Part shown: positions 46,734 through 57,385 of the stretch, one piece after another | Position numbering within the stretch: the stretch's first letter is position 1 | How the letters are laid out: each line of letters begins with the position of its first letter | NCBI GenBank assembly: GCA_027919835.1 | Contig: JANVFP010000001.1 | Span: forward strand, 1,674,001 to 1,738,000 | Length of the DNA: 64,000 nt | DNA from: Lentinula raphanica | Taxonomy: Eukaryota > Basidiomycota > Agaricomycetes > Agaricales > Omphalotaceae | Reading direction: 5' to 3' | The notes under the pieces: generated by a model | Seen by the model: only the letters and a program-made list of their open reading frames with translations | Database searches by the model: none | Told to the model about the DNA's origin: nothing | Made by a program: the position numbers and the translations under genes

Positions 46734-47311
46734 CTTCTCCCAAGTCCTCTGCCTGAGTTTGAAACCATTCATTTGTAAAATCATCGGACTCGACCAAAGT
46801 TCCCTCGTCGTCGGTGTTTGGATCCTCCCAGAGCTTCTCGAAGCGGTTAAATGCTCTGGGGTTGCGGTCGGTAGCGTTGTGGTCTCAGTCGGTAGCGTTG
46901 TGGTCTCAGTCGGTAGCATTGTGGTCTTGGTCGGTAGTGTTGTGGTCTTGGTCGGTAGCATTGTGGTCTCGGTCGCAATTGGTAGTGTGGTCAAACCCCC
47001 GTCTCCCGGGAGGACTCGAGTGCGAGATTGAGGGTAGTGAATCGTCAACCGTGGGGGATTTCTGATCTCCTACCTCTGGGGCGTCGTCGTAGGTGTTCAG
47101 ATCCTCCCAGAGCTTCTCGACACGGTTAAATGCTCTGGGGTCGCGGTGGATAGCGTCGTGGTCGGTAGTGTTGTGGTCGCGGTCGGTAGCATGGTCATTG
47201 ACCCGGGGGGTATTCTGACCTCCTACCTCTGGGGTGTCTTTCCCTTTCGGTTCTTTCTCGTTCTCGACGACCTCGGTCAGGCGACGCTCCAGTTCCCTTT
47301 TGCATAACGCT
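46734..47311 (-). pseudogene. Decayed minus-strand coding fragment with heptad repeat
   Basis: Read on the minus strand, one frame contains RELERRLTEVVENEKEPKGK, then AFNRVEKLWEDLNTYDDAPE, a run of DHNATDR/DHNTTDQ units, and AFNRFEKLWEDPNTDDEGTL. The AFNR-EKLWEDLN block is present twice, so the fragment is a tandem duplication. Two of the repeat units carry TGA where the others have CGA or CAA, giving in-frame stops. The plus-strand Val/Ser-rich frame over the same repeat is a shadow. No family was recognised. It is bounded on both sides by foldback elements and could be a remnant of the gene they landed in. Confidence 0.5.
46860..46990 (-). repeat. 21-bp tandem repeat in the decayed coding fragment
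   Basis: About five units of GTCGGTAGCGTTGTGGTCTC plus one base occur head to tail and encode seven-residue units on the minus strand. A shorter, more divergent run is present in the second copy of the block (47155-47195). Confidence 0.85.
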
Positions 47312-48875
47312 CACAGGATACTGTGAAGCTTTTGTAAAAAGACCTGATGAGTTATCCAGGAACATTTGAAAATAGTTGTGACGACATGGAGGGGGCTCCG
47401 GAAATGGCTCCGGGGGGTGGGCATGCCTGTCACCACCTGTCACATCTTACTTATATTTACTGTTTTGGGTAATTAATAATTACCCAGATATTAAATAAAC
47501 AGTACATTTTCAAAAAAAACCCAAAAGTACATTTGTAAAAAATCCTGATAAACTATAAAAATTCAAAAAAACCAAAAAAACCTAATTAGGTCAAATCAGG
47601 GTATGTAAACAAAATAGCCTTATATGGTAAAAAATGCTGTAGGATCTATCTAGGTGCTAAAAATAGCCAAAAAATCACTAAAAATGCTAAAAATATGTAG
47701 GAATGGTATATAGCCTATTGCAGATCCAGGCATCCAAAAATTACCAAAAAAGGAAATTTTTGAAAGTGTGTTAAGTATAGTGACTGATAACACTGTTTTG
47801 AGTATTTTCATTGCCAACTGTGTTAAGTATAATATATATAAGTACTGTTCTGAGTTTTAGTGTATTAAATGTGATGAGTACTAAGTATACTGAATATATT
47901 GAGTGATATAAATTGTTCTGAGTTTTTAAGGGTACTAGGTGTGCTAAAAATACTATGTACATTACATTTACTCAATGTTGTCAGTTTGGTAGGATTCTTG
48001 AGTGATATAAGTGATTGAGGATACTAGGGATGCTATAAATAGTATATACATGATATATACTGACTATATAGTAAATTTGATAAGATTTGGAGTGATGTTG
48101 GTTTTTAATTGTGTCGTGTAAATTTTTTTATTTTGCATTTTTAGGGCCAATGAGGCACCCCTGAATTTTTTGAGTATTTTTAATGATTTTTTCAGATTTT
48201 TTTGCTATCAGATGAGATCAAGTTCTATTTTTAACCCAATGAGGGTACTAGGATGCTAAATATAGCATATACATTACATATACTGACTATATAGTGGATT
48301 TGGTATCATTTGGAGTGACAAAAATTTTTACATCTGTTGCGTATTTTTTTTTTATTTTGCATTTTCAGGGCCAACAAGGCACCCCTGAATTTTTTGACTA
48401 TTTTTAGGATTTTTTTTTAGATTTTTTGCTACAAGATGACATCATCATCAAAAATTTCCTTTTTTGGTAATTTTTGGATGCCTGGATCTGCAATAGGCTA
48501 TATACCATTCCTACATATTTTTAGCATTTTTAGTGATTTTTTGGCTATTTTTAGCACCTAGATAGATCCTACAGCATTTTTTTACCATATAAGGCTATTT
48601 TGTTTACATACCCCGATTTGACCTAATTAGGTTTTTTTGGTTTTTTTGAATTTTTATAGTTTATCAGGATTTTTTACAAATGTACCGCTTATTTAATATC
48701 TGGGTAATTATTAATTACCTAAAACAGTAAATATAAGTAAGATGTGACAGGTGGTGACAGGCATGCCCACCCCCCGGAGCCATTTCCGGAGCCCCCTCCA
48801 TGTCGTCACAACTATTTTCAAATGTTCCTGGATAACTCATCAGGTCTTTTTACAAAAGCTTCACAGTATCTTGTG
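47312..48875. mobile_element. Foldback element F4, family 2, 1.56 kb
   Basis: The ends are CACAGGATACTGTGAAGC on the left and the complement of CACAAGATACTGTGAAGC on the right. The arms continue with TTTTGTAAAAAGACCTGATG, AGGGGGCTCCGGAAATGGCT and TGACAGG / TGACAGGCATG words and then AT-rich palindrome to a centre near 48090. The terminal 200 bp match element F3. No clear target duplication was found. No protein is encoded. Confidence 0.82.
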
Positions 48876-49181
48876 CTCATCTCAGGAAAAGCGTTATCTG
48901 AGGCCTCCCTCCCCTCAGAACCTAGCAGGCCTCAAGAGCTTCCCTCAAGAGCTTCTAGAGCTTCGAGGGCCTACAATCTTACGTTGGCTTGTCTGGTGGT
49001 TTGCCCTGTCCTTTCCGTTATTGTCCAGGGAATTATTTCAACGGAGGCGGGAGTAAGGGAAGGAGGTAGCTGGGCACTACTGGGGTCAGTAGCTTAGTAA
49101 GCTTCTCACTAGACAAACGGTTATCTTTAGATAATCAATAAATTCTTTCAACTTGTCCTCCTACGTCCTCTTATCTCTGAA

Positions 49182-50792
49182 ATGGAGTGTCCCACTCATT
49201 GCAGCAAAGTGTTCAATACTCAAAAAGCTCTCAACATGCACCTTTCACAAGCTTGTAGTTGTCGATGGTATTGCCAGTACAAAAAAACTGCGGCTCTTGA
49301 TAACGTTCTCCAGACCGAATTAGATGAGAGGGCCTCTATGGCTAGGGAAGAGGAGGATCTACTGCTTCCGATGGAATCTGCTGATCTCTTACAAGAGCTG
49401 GAGGAAGAAAACGATCTTTTTCATTTCATTCGTTTGGAGAGAGAGCCCGAGATAGGAGAAGCAGGTCCTGGCCCTAGCACTTCCTCTCAGAGGAACACTC
49501 TGCTAGAGAGACAGTTGGGAGCTAAGTTGAGAACCTTTGACGATATGGAAAATAACAAAAAAATCGTGGAGGAAAACTTGGAGGCTGCTAGAATTATCAG
49601 GATGGATTCCTCTCTCAAAACTCGATGGCGTTTGGCTCATAATCTGGAAGTTGATCATCCTATGGATGGGTCTTCTCCTCTTCCAGATGAGGCTTTTGCA
49701 CCCTTTGCTACCGAGATCATGGATTGGAAGATAGCGGAGTGAGTGATCAAAGATGGGATAGGACACAAATCTCTGGATAGACTCTTGGCTATACCTGGTG
49801 TAAGTTGTATTCCCTCTCACTTTACACATACTTATAGCCTAAGCAGGTAAAGGAAAAACTGGGACTATCCTATACCAACATAGCTGGACTGCATAAGAAG
49901 ATCGACAAGTTACGTCCCAGGGCGGGTGAATGGAAAGTTCAGAAACTGAGGTTCAAGGATGATGAAGAAGATCAGGATTTTGTTCTACGCCATAGGGATG
50001 TGTTGCAATGCGTTCAGAGCCTGTGGGGAGATCCTGCTTTGGCGAATCACCTGGTGTATAGGCCTAAGAAAATTTTCCAGGATAAAGAGAAAACGAAGAG
50101 AGTGTACTCTGAGATGTGGGAAGGAAAATGGTGGCAGTTTACTCAAGTACGTTCATCAGGATCAGGACTGTATAAGATTGTTCTCCTATAGAGGTGCTCA
50201 CAAGTGCACAATCGAGTGTACTTGCCACTCGTGACACGAATATTTGTCACTCAAAATCAGCAACTGTGACTCGAGTCTATACTCGAGTGTTTCCAAGTAA
50301 CAGACACTCGAGTGCGAGTGCCACAAATATTCAAGGTAACTTATTCAAATCGTGACTCGAGTGTCTACTCGAGTATATAGAGGAAAGACTCGAGTATTGA
50401 AAAATACACTCGAGTTATAATAGGCACATAGCCACTGAGAAAAGTCATGTGCAGGGCTAATAGTAGAAATACTCACGAGTACTTGTCAATACAATTTGAT
50501 AATCATGACTCGAGTATACACTCGTGCCACAAGTACACTCGTATAAATAAAACACTCGACTCGCGAGTCACGAGTACGAATAAACTCACGAGTACTTGTC
50601 AACATTTGCCACTCGTGAGCATCTCTATTCTCCTAGCCAAAGAGAAAACAGGATCTCCTTCCTAGAGGTGCCACAGTTGCCCCTCTTATTATCGCCACCG
50701 ACAAAACGCAACTAACCCAGTTTTCTGGCAGTAAGCAAGCATACCCAGTATATCTCACTCTGGGGAATATTCCTAAGGCACTGAGACGTTAA
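49182..50792 (+). pseudogene. Truncated Plavaka transposase relic
   Basis: Exons are 49182-49799, 49847-50146 and 50652-50792, matching the intact gene at 5285 in intron positions and phase. The N-terminus has a C2HC-like finger (CPTHCSKVFNTQKALNMHLS) and an acidic coiled region. KEKLGLSYTNIAGLHKKIDK and SLWGDPALANHLVYRPKKIF align with KEKLGVSFDNTRSMLNKVDQ and ALWGDPSLAKDLVYKPAKLF of the other copy. A TGA at 49740-49742 stands where the other copy has TGG (IAE-stop-VIKD against SHWAVKE). The third exon ends LGNIPKALRR-stop, just where the catalytic core should start, so all catalytic residues are missing. Intron 2 holds a hAT-like MITE. Confidence 0.85.
50189..50627. mobile_element. hAT-like MITE, 439 bp, rich in ACTCGAGT
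   Basis: The ends are TAGAGGTGCTCAC and the complement of TAGAGATGCTCAC, flanked by the 8-bp duplication TTCTCCTA (50181-50188 and 50628-50635). The end sequence and the 8-bp duplication are typical of hAT elements. The interior contains about eight CTCGAGT palindromes and several CTCGTGA / CACGAGT variants spaced through the element. It lies entirely inside an intron of the Plavaka relic. It encodes nothing. Confidence 0.92.
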
Positions 50793-52609
50793 TACGCCCA
50801 TTTTGCGTGCAGGCATGCAATGGCCTAATTTTAACGATTAGAGCCTTGTAGAGTACTAAAGGACTGTAGTGAGCCCGAGCTGACAGTCAAACTTGTATCA
50901 TGTTAATGCCAGGACGTCAGATCCAGACAGGAAAACACATCCTGACGAATAATAAGAGTTCACACTCGAGTCCCTTGGTCAGGGAGTCCTTCAAGACAAA
51001 GCCACCTCTGATATGAGCTATCAAGGGATTATCAACTTAGTTTTCAACGCCTAACGGCCAATTGAGTATGATACTGCACCGAGACGAGCTTAGAACCAAT
51101 AGATCTATTCGTATTACCAGTGGGGATGGATTATTCAAGGCCCAGAGTGAACAGATCTGTTCACTTAGATCGAGTTTCGGGATGGATCAGGTCGCAGGAA
51201 TGTGACTAAACGGAGAAACAACCAAAGTGTATCATCCCAGTTACATGTGGACGTTTCCTAAATGGGAAATAGACGCCTGAGATGTACAGCTTTGACCAGG
51301 AGTGTTGCAAGGGTAGATCTTTCGACTTCACCATTGTTAAACCTCTGGATCTATTCGATATATGCATATCGTTGGAAAGCTAGAAGCCAAACGAACCTAT
51401 TGGGACAGGTTTCCCCCCTTTATATGTACTCCCATTCAGTTGGAGAGGCATACAACCGTTCACATAGCGGAATCAAATGAGGAAACGTTTGAGTTACCTG
51501 TGCAGGAGCTTATCCGTGCCCTTTAACCACCAGCATGTGGATGGACGCACAGACCAGGTCCGGATTCGAAGGTCAGGCAACTAGATCTCAAAGAAGGACC
51601 ACCAGAAATGGACATTTTACTTGTTTTTATCCTTTTTACTCTCTGTTTCTCTGGTGTTTGTATCGTTTCTCGTCCTATCTTTCCTTATTTGTATCAGATC
51701 TCAGACTCCGTTCTCTCAAATCTATAGATCTATTCCATAAAATAGTAAATTGGCTACAGATCTCTTCGTAGAAGTACTTAAGGATGTAGCCTACAAAAAT
51801 ATAGTTCAGGTTTTGTGCCCAGTTTCTCTGACTAGCTAACCTTTGCTCTCATACGTGAGGAGTAAAGGCTTTGTAAGCCGGGCGGTCTTCGAAAGTGGTT
51901 GTGAAATTCTCATCTCGTTAGGCCCGATATCCTGTCAGTTGATAAAGTCTCAGCTAGATTTGAATCGAAGGTAGACTCCTATCGTGGAGATACAGAGGGC
52001 TTGGTTCTCGGTTGTTCCAAGTGAGCGTTCAGAGTTTCGGTGGCTCTGTTCAAGCAGACGTGTGGTGATCGGTGATCCATACGAGCTGTGAAGGTTTCCT
52101 GTGATCGGTGATCAGTAGATCTTCAACCTGGTTCTGATAGTATTTGTGTGGTCATAAAGTCTGATCTATACGAGTTCTCTCGTTCCTTGTAAACCCTTTG
52201 AGTGGATCACTCACCCCCTTCGAGTCCAGATCAAAAGATCTGTACTTCCGTGTCACTTCGCTCTGTTGACCTGTATTGCGGATCCAGTAGATCTTTTAAG
52301 ACTACCAGTTCGTTCTAAGGTATAAGATCATGCGGAATCTCTGACAACGCCCCACACCTCGCTTAAATACATTTGACAAACGACATAAGAAGTATATTGG
52401 TGATCAGTGTTCAGTGATAAAGTCACTAGGTCATTAGATCTATCCAACGAAGCATTAAATTGCACCCTTCATATCCTCGTTATCTGGAGCCCACCGCGAG
52501 GGGTGGAATCTATATTTTGGAACGAACTCGAGAGATCTATTGATTTCTCAAACCATTGCCTTAGGTCAAACTTTGTTTGATCTTAAAAATAGCTCCAAGG
52601 GAGTCTCGG
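50793..52609 (+). other. 5' part of the Gypsy element, probably 5' LTR and leader
   Basis: No gene is seen. From about 50870 the sequence is rich in GATC words (AGATCT, GGATCC, TGATCA), the same unusual feature as the gag and pol genes that follow, which suggests it belongs to the same element. TGGAGCCCACCGCGAGG near 52487 starts with TGG and could be the tRNA primer-binding site, which would end the 5' LTR just before it. The LTR start is not defined because no 3' LTR copy is visible. Confidence 0.45.
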
Positions 52610-54454
52610 ATGTCGAAGAACGCAGGTTCTTTAGATTACTTTGATCCAGAGGTGCAAGCCCCGGATAAAAGAAAACGTGTTACAAAGAAGCCTACGGTTC
52701 CTGTCTACGATCCGAAGAACCTCGGATGAGCAAAGAGCAATCCAGATAACGGGACTGCTGCTAGATCTGCTTCTGAAGTTCCAAGAACGAACAGATCTGG
52801 TGTAGTGCAAGGAAGCAGTAGACGTCAGGCAGTTACTGCTGAACCAGTCGATTTGACTAGTTTGAATCCTACATTACCAAACTCTATTTCTTTTGACTTG
52901 CAACGTATCGTGTTTGGGAACAGAATACCAAATATAACGATGAGTACTACACAAAATGACCAAAATGCACAAGGTGCAAACGAGGCTCCAGTGGATATCC
53001 TCAAACTGTTGGGACCTCCTGCGTTGTCTCCTGAAGAGCAAGGGGAATACAACAATGCGAAGTTCCCTGCCACTCATAAAACGGCTATGATCTTGGATCT
53101 AGCTGATCCGATCCAAATGCCTGAATGGATGAGGTTCTGTCTAACGACGTTCCAAGCCACGGGTGTGACCTCTGAGAAGGTGAAGATGCAAAGGATCTTT
53201 GGATGGATGACACTCCAGACGAAGCAGGCCTTAGAGCATCTCCCTGGAGCGGAGGAAGGAAAGGAAGATGCAGATCAATTCCTTCGAGCCATGATTGAGC
53301 GGTTCCCGTCTATCTTTGGCAAACCCCTGGGTTCCAAGAAAGCTATGCTGGAATTGGTTCAGAGGTTTCGACCATTGAGAGTCGAGGATGGATCTGAGCT
53401 GTTGATCTATTGCATGTTGTTCGAAGTCGAGGCCAATAAGTTGTTGAAACCGCCTCCGGCGATTGGAAACCATGAATTGGTGTTGGTCTTTCTGTCAGCA
53501 TTCGATGGAAACCTGAGAAAAGCTGTCTCGAAACGAGTTCAGCATCAGGTCCCCAACTCGAAACTTGCGAAGCGACGTACGGATGATCCCTATACGTTCT
53601 CGGAATGGAAAAGTGCTGCAGAGGCTGTGGCTAGGCAGCCCCCTCTCGAATCACTATACCAGACCTTTACTGGAACGGATGGAGCTGTCCTGAATGCAGA
53701 GACCAACTCTAGGGGAGGGATCTATATTCCGGTAGTGACCCCAGCAGCTGCTAAAGAGGAAACGCCAGATCTGACCCGTTTCTTTGCTACAGACACTAGA
53801 TCTAGTGTTAAGCAGGAACAGGCAGAGGACCATGAACGTGCCTTTGTGGAAAATGTGGACAAATCGTCTGTGATGCTCAAAGAAATGGGGAATCTTAAGA
53901 CACGTTTTCAGGATGAACTGACGTCGTTGCAGCAATTGCTCAATGATGTTAGGGCAGGAAAATCGGATGCTGGAATGCGACCCCAGCCCAGACCTGGCTT
54001 TTCTGGTAGTGGTAATCCCGGAACCAGTGGGCAGAGTCGAGGGATCCTTAATGTAAATCCTCCTCCAGGCCAAGGAATGCCGGATCGAACGTGTTTCTTG
54101 TTTCGAGGACCAGATCATATGATGAGTAACTGTCCTTTGTTCATGGAACTCCTTGGGAAAGGCTGGGTGATGCCGGAGTCTCAAGGATCCAAACGTCTTA
54201 AGCTGAAAGATGGATCTCCGTTACCAAATAACTTTGGTCCGGAAACTCGATACCAAAAGATCGTGAAATATGCTCAGAGCAAGAACTGGCCTGTTTTGGC
54301 GACGTTATACAATGATCTAATCCCCGATGAAGAGGATTATGCAGATCAGTTGGGGGATCCTACTTGGTTGTACCTTGCCAACGTAGTTGAATCTTCCCAG
54401 GGGAGATCTAGCAACAATGTTGCAACGGTGTACAGTAATGAGTCGGGAAACTAG
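52610..54454 (+). pseudogene. gag: Gypsy gag with one early stop
   Basis: An ATG at 52610 opens MSKNAGSLDYFDPEVQAPDK, in frame with the long open region to 54454 except for a TGA at 52727-52729. The body is a Gypsy capsid (MPEWMRFCLTTFQATGV, RFPSIFGKPLGSKKAMLELV) and ends with a zinc knuckle in which the second Cys is Phe (CFLFRGPDHMMSNC instead of CX2CX4HX4C), so nucleic-acid binding is probably impaired. Pol follows after 8 bp in the -1 frame. The early stop could be a CGA-to-TGA change. Confidence 0.8.
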
Positions 54455-54462
54455 AGGATCCG

Positions 54463-55941
54463 ATGATTGAGTCGAGCAAGGGACGAAAAACAAGGTCCCA
54501 GCTGAAGGACACGGCTCATGAGGATGAACCTAAGCCCCGTTCATTGAAAACTGTGCCTCCTACTAAGACAAAACGTTTTGATGGAGTGCACATACCCGTA
54601 GATCGAAATCACCCAAATTTTAAAAATGTTGCCAATCAATCCAAATCTGCTCCTGAACCATCCAATTCGAAAGATCTGAACGGAAAATCGAACAGATCCA
54701 ATCATTCATCAGGGGATGCTTCACTAGGGAAGTCGAGATCTGTTAGTGTCGAAGAGAAATCAGATAAAGAGGATTCTGAGTCTGAAGTAGAATTAGTTGA
54801 GGAAACTAGTGAGACCACTCGCAAAGTGTGTTTCAGGGAGCCCTCACCCTCTAGATCTGACGAAACACACCGACCTTTTGATCATGTCCCACCCAGGGAA
54901 GTGTCACCCATACCTCGAAATCAACCAAAATCCAAACCGGAGAAGGTCACTGAATCTAAAGGATCTTCGAAGGGACCCAAATTTCGGCTCAGGAATGAGT
55001 TATTCATTCCAGGCCTTGAAGAAGAATTAGCTGATCGGATTTCTCGTCAAATGATCACACTGACGGCTGCTGAGGCATTCCAATTGTCAGGCAAAGTCAG
55101 GCAGATCATGATGAGGAAGATGAAAAACCGCCAAGTGCGTCCACAAGAACGAATCAAGTCCTTTGTTAATGAGGCCCATGATGTTGAACCTAGTGTCGAG
55201 GAAATCCCGAGAACAGGGATGGAGATGCAACAGTTCATTGCCGTGGAAGATCTCAGTCTGTCAGAAGGATTGATCTTTGAGAAAATACTCGAGGATCGAG
55301 ATGGCATGAAGGCAGGGGATTATGTTCAGTTGGATCCGGTGGTAGCTTTTCTTCATGATGTTGATGAAAATGATTCACGTCGTGATATGACTATAGTAGC
55401 CACTATGGGAAATGGCTTAAGATCTGTGTGGCCAGTTGTGAATAATCGGGATGATTTAGACATCGAGAGTGTATTAGACTCTGGATCTCAGATTGTTGCT
55501 ATCGATATGTGTGTTGCCTTAGGATTAGGACTAGGTTGGGATCCGAAAGTGACCATCCAAATGCAGAATGTGCATGGAGGTCTGGCCCGTACCAAAGGAC
55601 TGTCCAGGAACGTACCATTCCGATTTGGACCCATAACACTGTATCTACAATGCCATGTGCAGGAAAAGGCACCCTTCGAAATTCTGTTGGGTAGACCTTT
55701 CGATGTACTGACAGAAAGTGTCATCCATACGTTTGGATCTGGTGACCAAGAGTTAACCATAACAGATCCGAACACTGGAAAGCAATACACCATAGGTACT
55801 AGTCCGAGAGGACAAAGTCCTAAAGCTCAGAAACGGCAGTTGGATAAGCAGAAGTATGCTCAGACTCGGACAGAGACTCCAGATCCAAATCAGGAGACCA
55901 GTCCCGAAGAAGAGGAGAAAACTGCTGAACCAAATTTTTAG
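54463..55941 (+). CDS. pol: Gypsy pol, part 1: linker and aspartic protease
   Basis: The first third is a polar Ser/Lys/Glu-rich linker. The protease has the active site VLDSGSQIVAIDMCVALGLG, a flap-like VTIQMQNVHGGLARTKGLSR and the second conserved block FEILLGRPFDVL, complete for a retropepsin. The frame ends with TAG after EPNF. The sequence AAATTTT sits immediately before this stop, and the -1 frame continues open into the next segment. GATC words are frequent throughout. Confidence 0.85.
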   Translation: MIESSKGRKTRSQLKDTAHEDEPKPRSLKTVPPTKTKRFDGVHIPVDRNHPNFKNVANQSKSAPEPSNSKDLNGKSNRSNHSSGDASLGKSRSVSVEEKSDKEDSESEVELVEETSETTRKVCFREPSPSRSDETHRPFDHVPPREVSPIPRNQPKSKPEKVTESKGSSKGPKFRLRNELFIPGLEEELADRISRQMITLTAAEAFQLSGKVRQIMMRKMKNRQVRPQERIKSFVNEAHDVEPSVEEIPRTGMEMQQFIAVEDLSLSEGLIFEKILEDRDGMKAGDYVQLDPVVAFLHDVDENDSRRDMTIVATMGNGLRSVWPVVNNRDDLDIESVLDSGSQIVAIDMCVALGLGLGWDPKVTIQMQNVHGGLARTKGLSRNVPFRFGPITLYLQCHVQEKAPFEILLGRPFDVLTESVIHTFGSGDQELTITDPNTGKQYTIGTSPRGQSPKAQKRQLDKQKYAQTRTETPDPNQETSPEEEEKTAEPNF

Positions 55942-56382
55942 ATAACCTCTGTGATCTGAGTAGCGATCAGGGAGAGGTTGAAATCGCTGTGAGTGGGTAT
56001 TGGGATCCTTTGGGTGAAGAAGTAGTCATTGAGTCGACCAAAGTGAAAGAAGGAGCGTTCCAAGACGAAGAATTGGCTGAACTATATGTTAATTATAGCC
56101 AACCCTTGTTTAGGGATTCACTTCCTGAGGTCGCTGAAACCATAGATCTATACCTAAACAAAGGTGTGGACCATCAACAAAATCGTGTGATCAATCCTTG
56201 GAAGGAAGGATTTCGAACTGATCCGGACGTGGAACAACTTGAACAGTCATTTTATCAGTCTATTAAAGCTAAGAGTCTGACGAGAGACGTTCATGGGTTG
56301 TCCCGGCCAAGTGATTACACTTCAGATCTGGACCATGTAAGTCCAGATCAACCGGATAATTCCCAGTCCTATGACTTGAGGA
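55939..56382 (+). CDS. pol: Gypsy pol, part 2: spacer before reverse transcriptase (interrupted)
   Basis: In the -1 frame relative to part 1 the sequence reads LDNLCDLSSDQGEVEIAVSG, then ETIDLYLNKGVDHQQNRVIN and ends SYDLR at a small insertion. Removing the insert and one copy of its 8-bp duplication joins SYDLR to SARERVQSWEQK in frame, so this was one continuous coding region. No catalytic motif is present; in related fungal Gypsy elements the same position is a linker ahead of RT. Confidence 0.7.
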
Positions 56383-56706
56383 TAAGGGTCTTCAGCAGGT
56401 CAGGTAACCTGTGAGTACTCGCAGGTAAGATCTGTGGGAATACCTGCAGGTTTTGTGACCCGCAGGTCCAGGTACCTGTATGCACAGGTCATGACAGGTC
56501 ACAGGTCAGACTCAGGAAAATATTTTATAGGGACAGGTCCAGGTAACCTGCAGGTATTGTCAAATTACTTGCAGGTATACCTGGACCTGCAGGTCAGGTA
56601 CCTGTGAGCACAGGTCAGCAACAGGTCACAGGTCAGGATGTTGGAGGCAAAATACCTGCAGGTCAGGTCACAGGTATGACTCGTCCGGGACTCGTGAAGA
56701 CCCTTG
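56383..56706. mobile_element. hAT-like MITE, 324 bp, rich in ACCTGCAGGT, inside Gypsy pol
   Basis: The ends are TAAGGGTCTTCA and the complement of CAAGGGTCTTCA, flanked by the 8-bp duplication CTTGAGGA (56375-56382 and 56707-56714). The interior is packed with CAGGT / ACCTG words, including ACCTGCAGGT palindromes. Excising it restores the pol frame. It encodes nothing. End type and duplication length fit a nonautonomous hAT element different from the one at 50189. Confidence 0.92.
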
Positions 56707-56714
56707 CTTGAGGA

Positions 56715-57385
56715 GTGCCCGGGAACGAGTTCAATCGTGGGAACAAAAGAATGGAACATTTGAACAGCATATAGGCGCATATAGTGACCCAATGTCATCA
56801 TATTCAAATGTATCTGTCTTCGGTTCTCGAAAATATAAGCCTGTTGCGTTGAAAGTACGCCCGGTTAAGGCTGAACTTCCTGAGGAATTTAGGGTTCGTC
56901 GTCATATCTTTGGAGATCCTTTGGAAGGATTGCCAGATCTGCCGACTCAGCCACCTGAATTCACTCCGGGAGTCCGATACACGCAAGAGCGTAAGGAGAT
57001 TATTGACAAGAACCATCCAGAAGGATTCTTAACAAATGAGGAACGAAAACTCGTTCATCATCTGATGAAGGTTCAGGAAATGGGTTTTGCCTGGGATCAA
57101 TCCGAAGGTGGAACTTTCAGAGAGGATTTCTTCCCTCCAGTAAAGATTCCGGTTATACCTCACGAACCCTGGGTCGAGAAAAACATTCCCGTGCCTCCAG
57201 GAATCTTTCCTAAGGTCTGTAAGATAATCAAGGATAAGATCCTTGCAGGAGTTTACGAACCATCGAGTGCAAGCTACAGATCTAAATGGTTCTGTGTGGT
57301 GAAAAAGGATGGAACGAGCCTAAGATTGGTGCACAGTCTGGAGCCTTTGAATAAGGTTACTATACGGCACTCCGGGGTTCCCCAG
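56715..57385 (+). CDS. pol: Gypsy pol, part 3: start of reverse transcriptase
   Basis: The frame contains ERKLVHHLMKVQEMGFAWDQ, then PHEPWVEKNIPVPPGIF and YEPSSASYRSKWFCVVKKDG with SLRLVHSLEPLNKVTIRH, the fingers region of a Gypsy RT. At about 57380 the frame shifts: the run of C in GTTCCCCAG appears one base short, and the true continuation (ATADIARHFAGRACGGILDI) lies in the next frame. The nominal frame ends at a stop at 57472. Confidence 0.8.

Noticed and set aside
46645..47031. Plus-strand Val/Ser-rich repeat frame (VGSVVVSVGS)
   Set aside because: The minus-strand frame shows duplicated non-repetitive blocks (AFNRVEKLWEDLN) on both sides of the repeat, so it is the better coding frame.
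47443..48875. Frames such as MTGGDRHAHPPEPFPEPPPC at both ends of F4
   Set aside because: The same frame appears in both arms because it is translated from the inverted repeat; it is not a gene.
50793..52490. A defined 5' LTR for the Gypsy element
   Set aside because: No matching 3' copy could be found after the polypurine tract, so only a probable leader/LTR region is reported.
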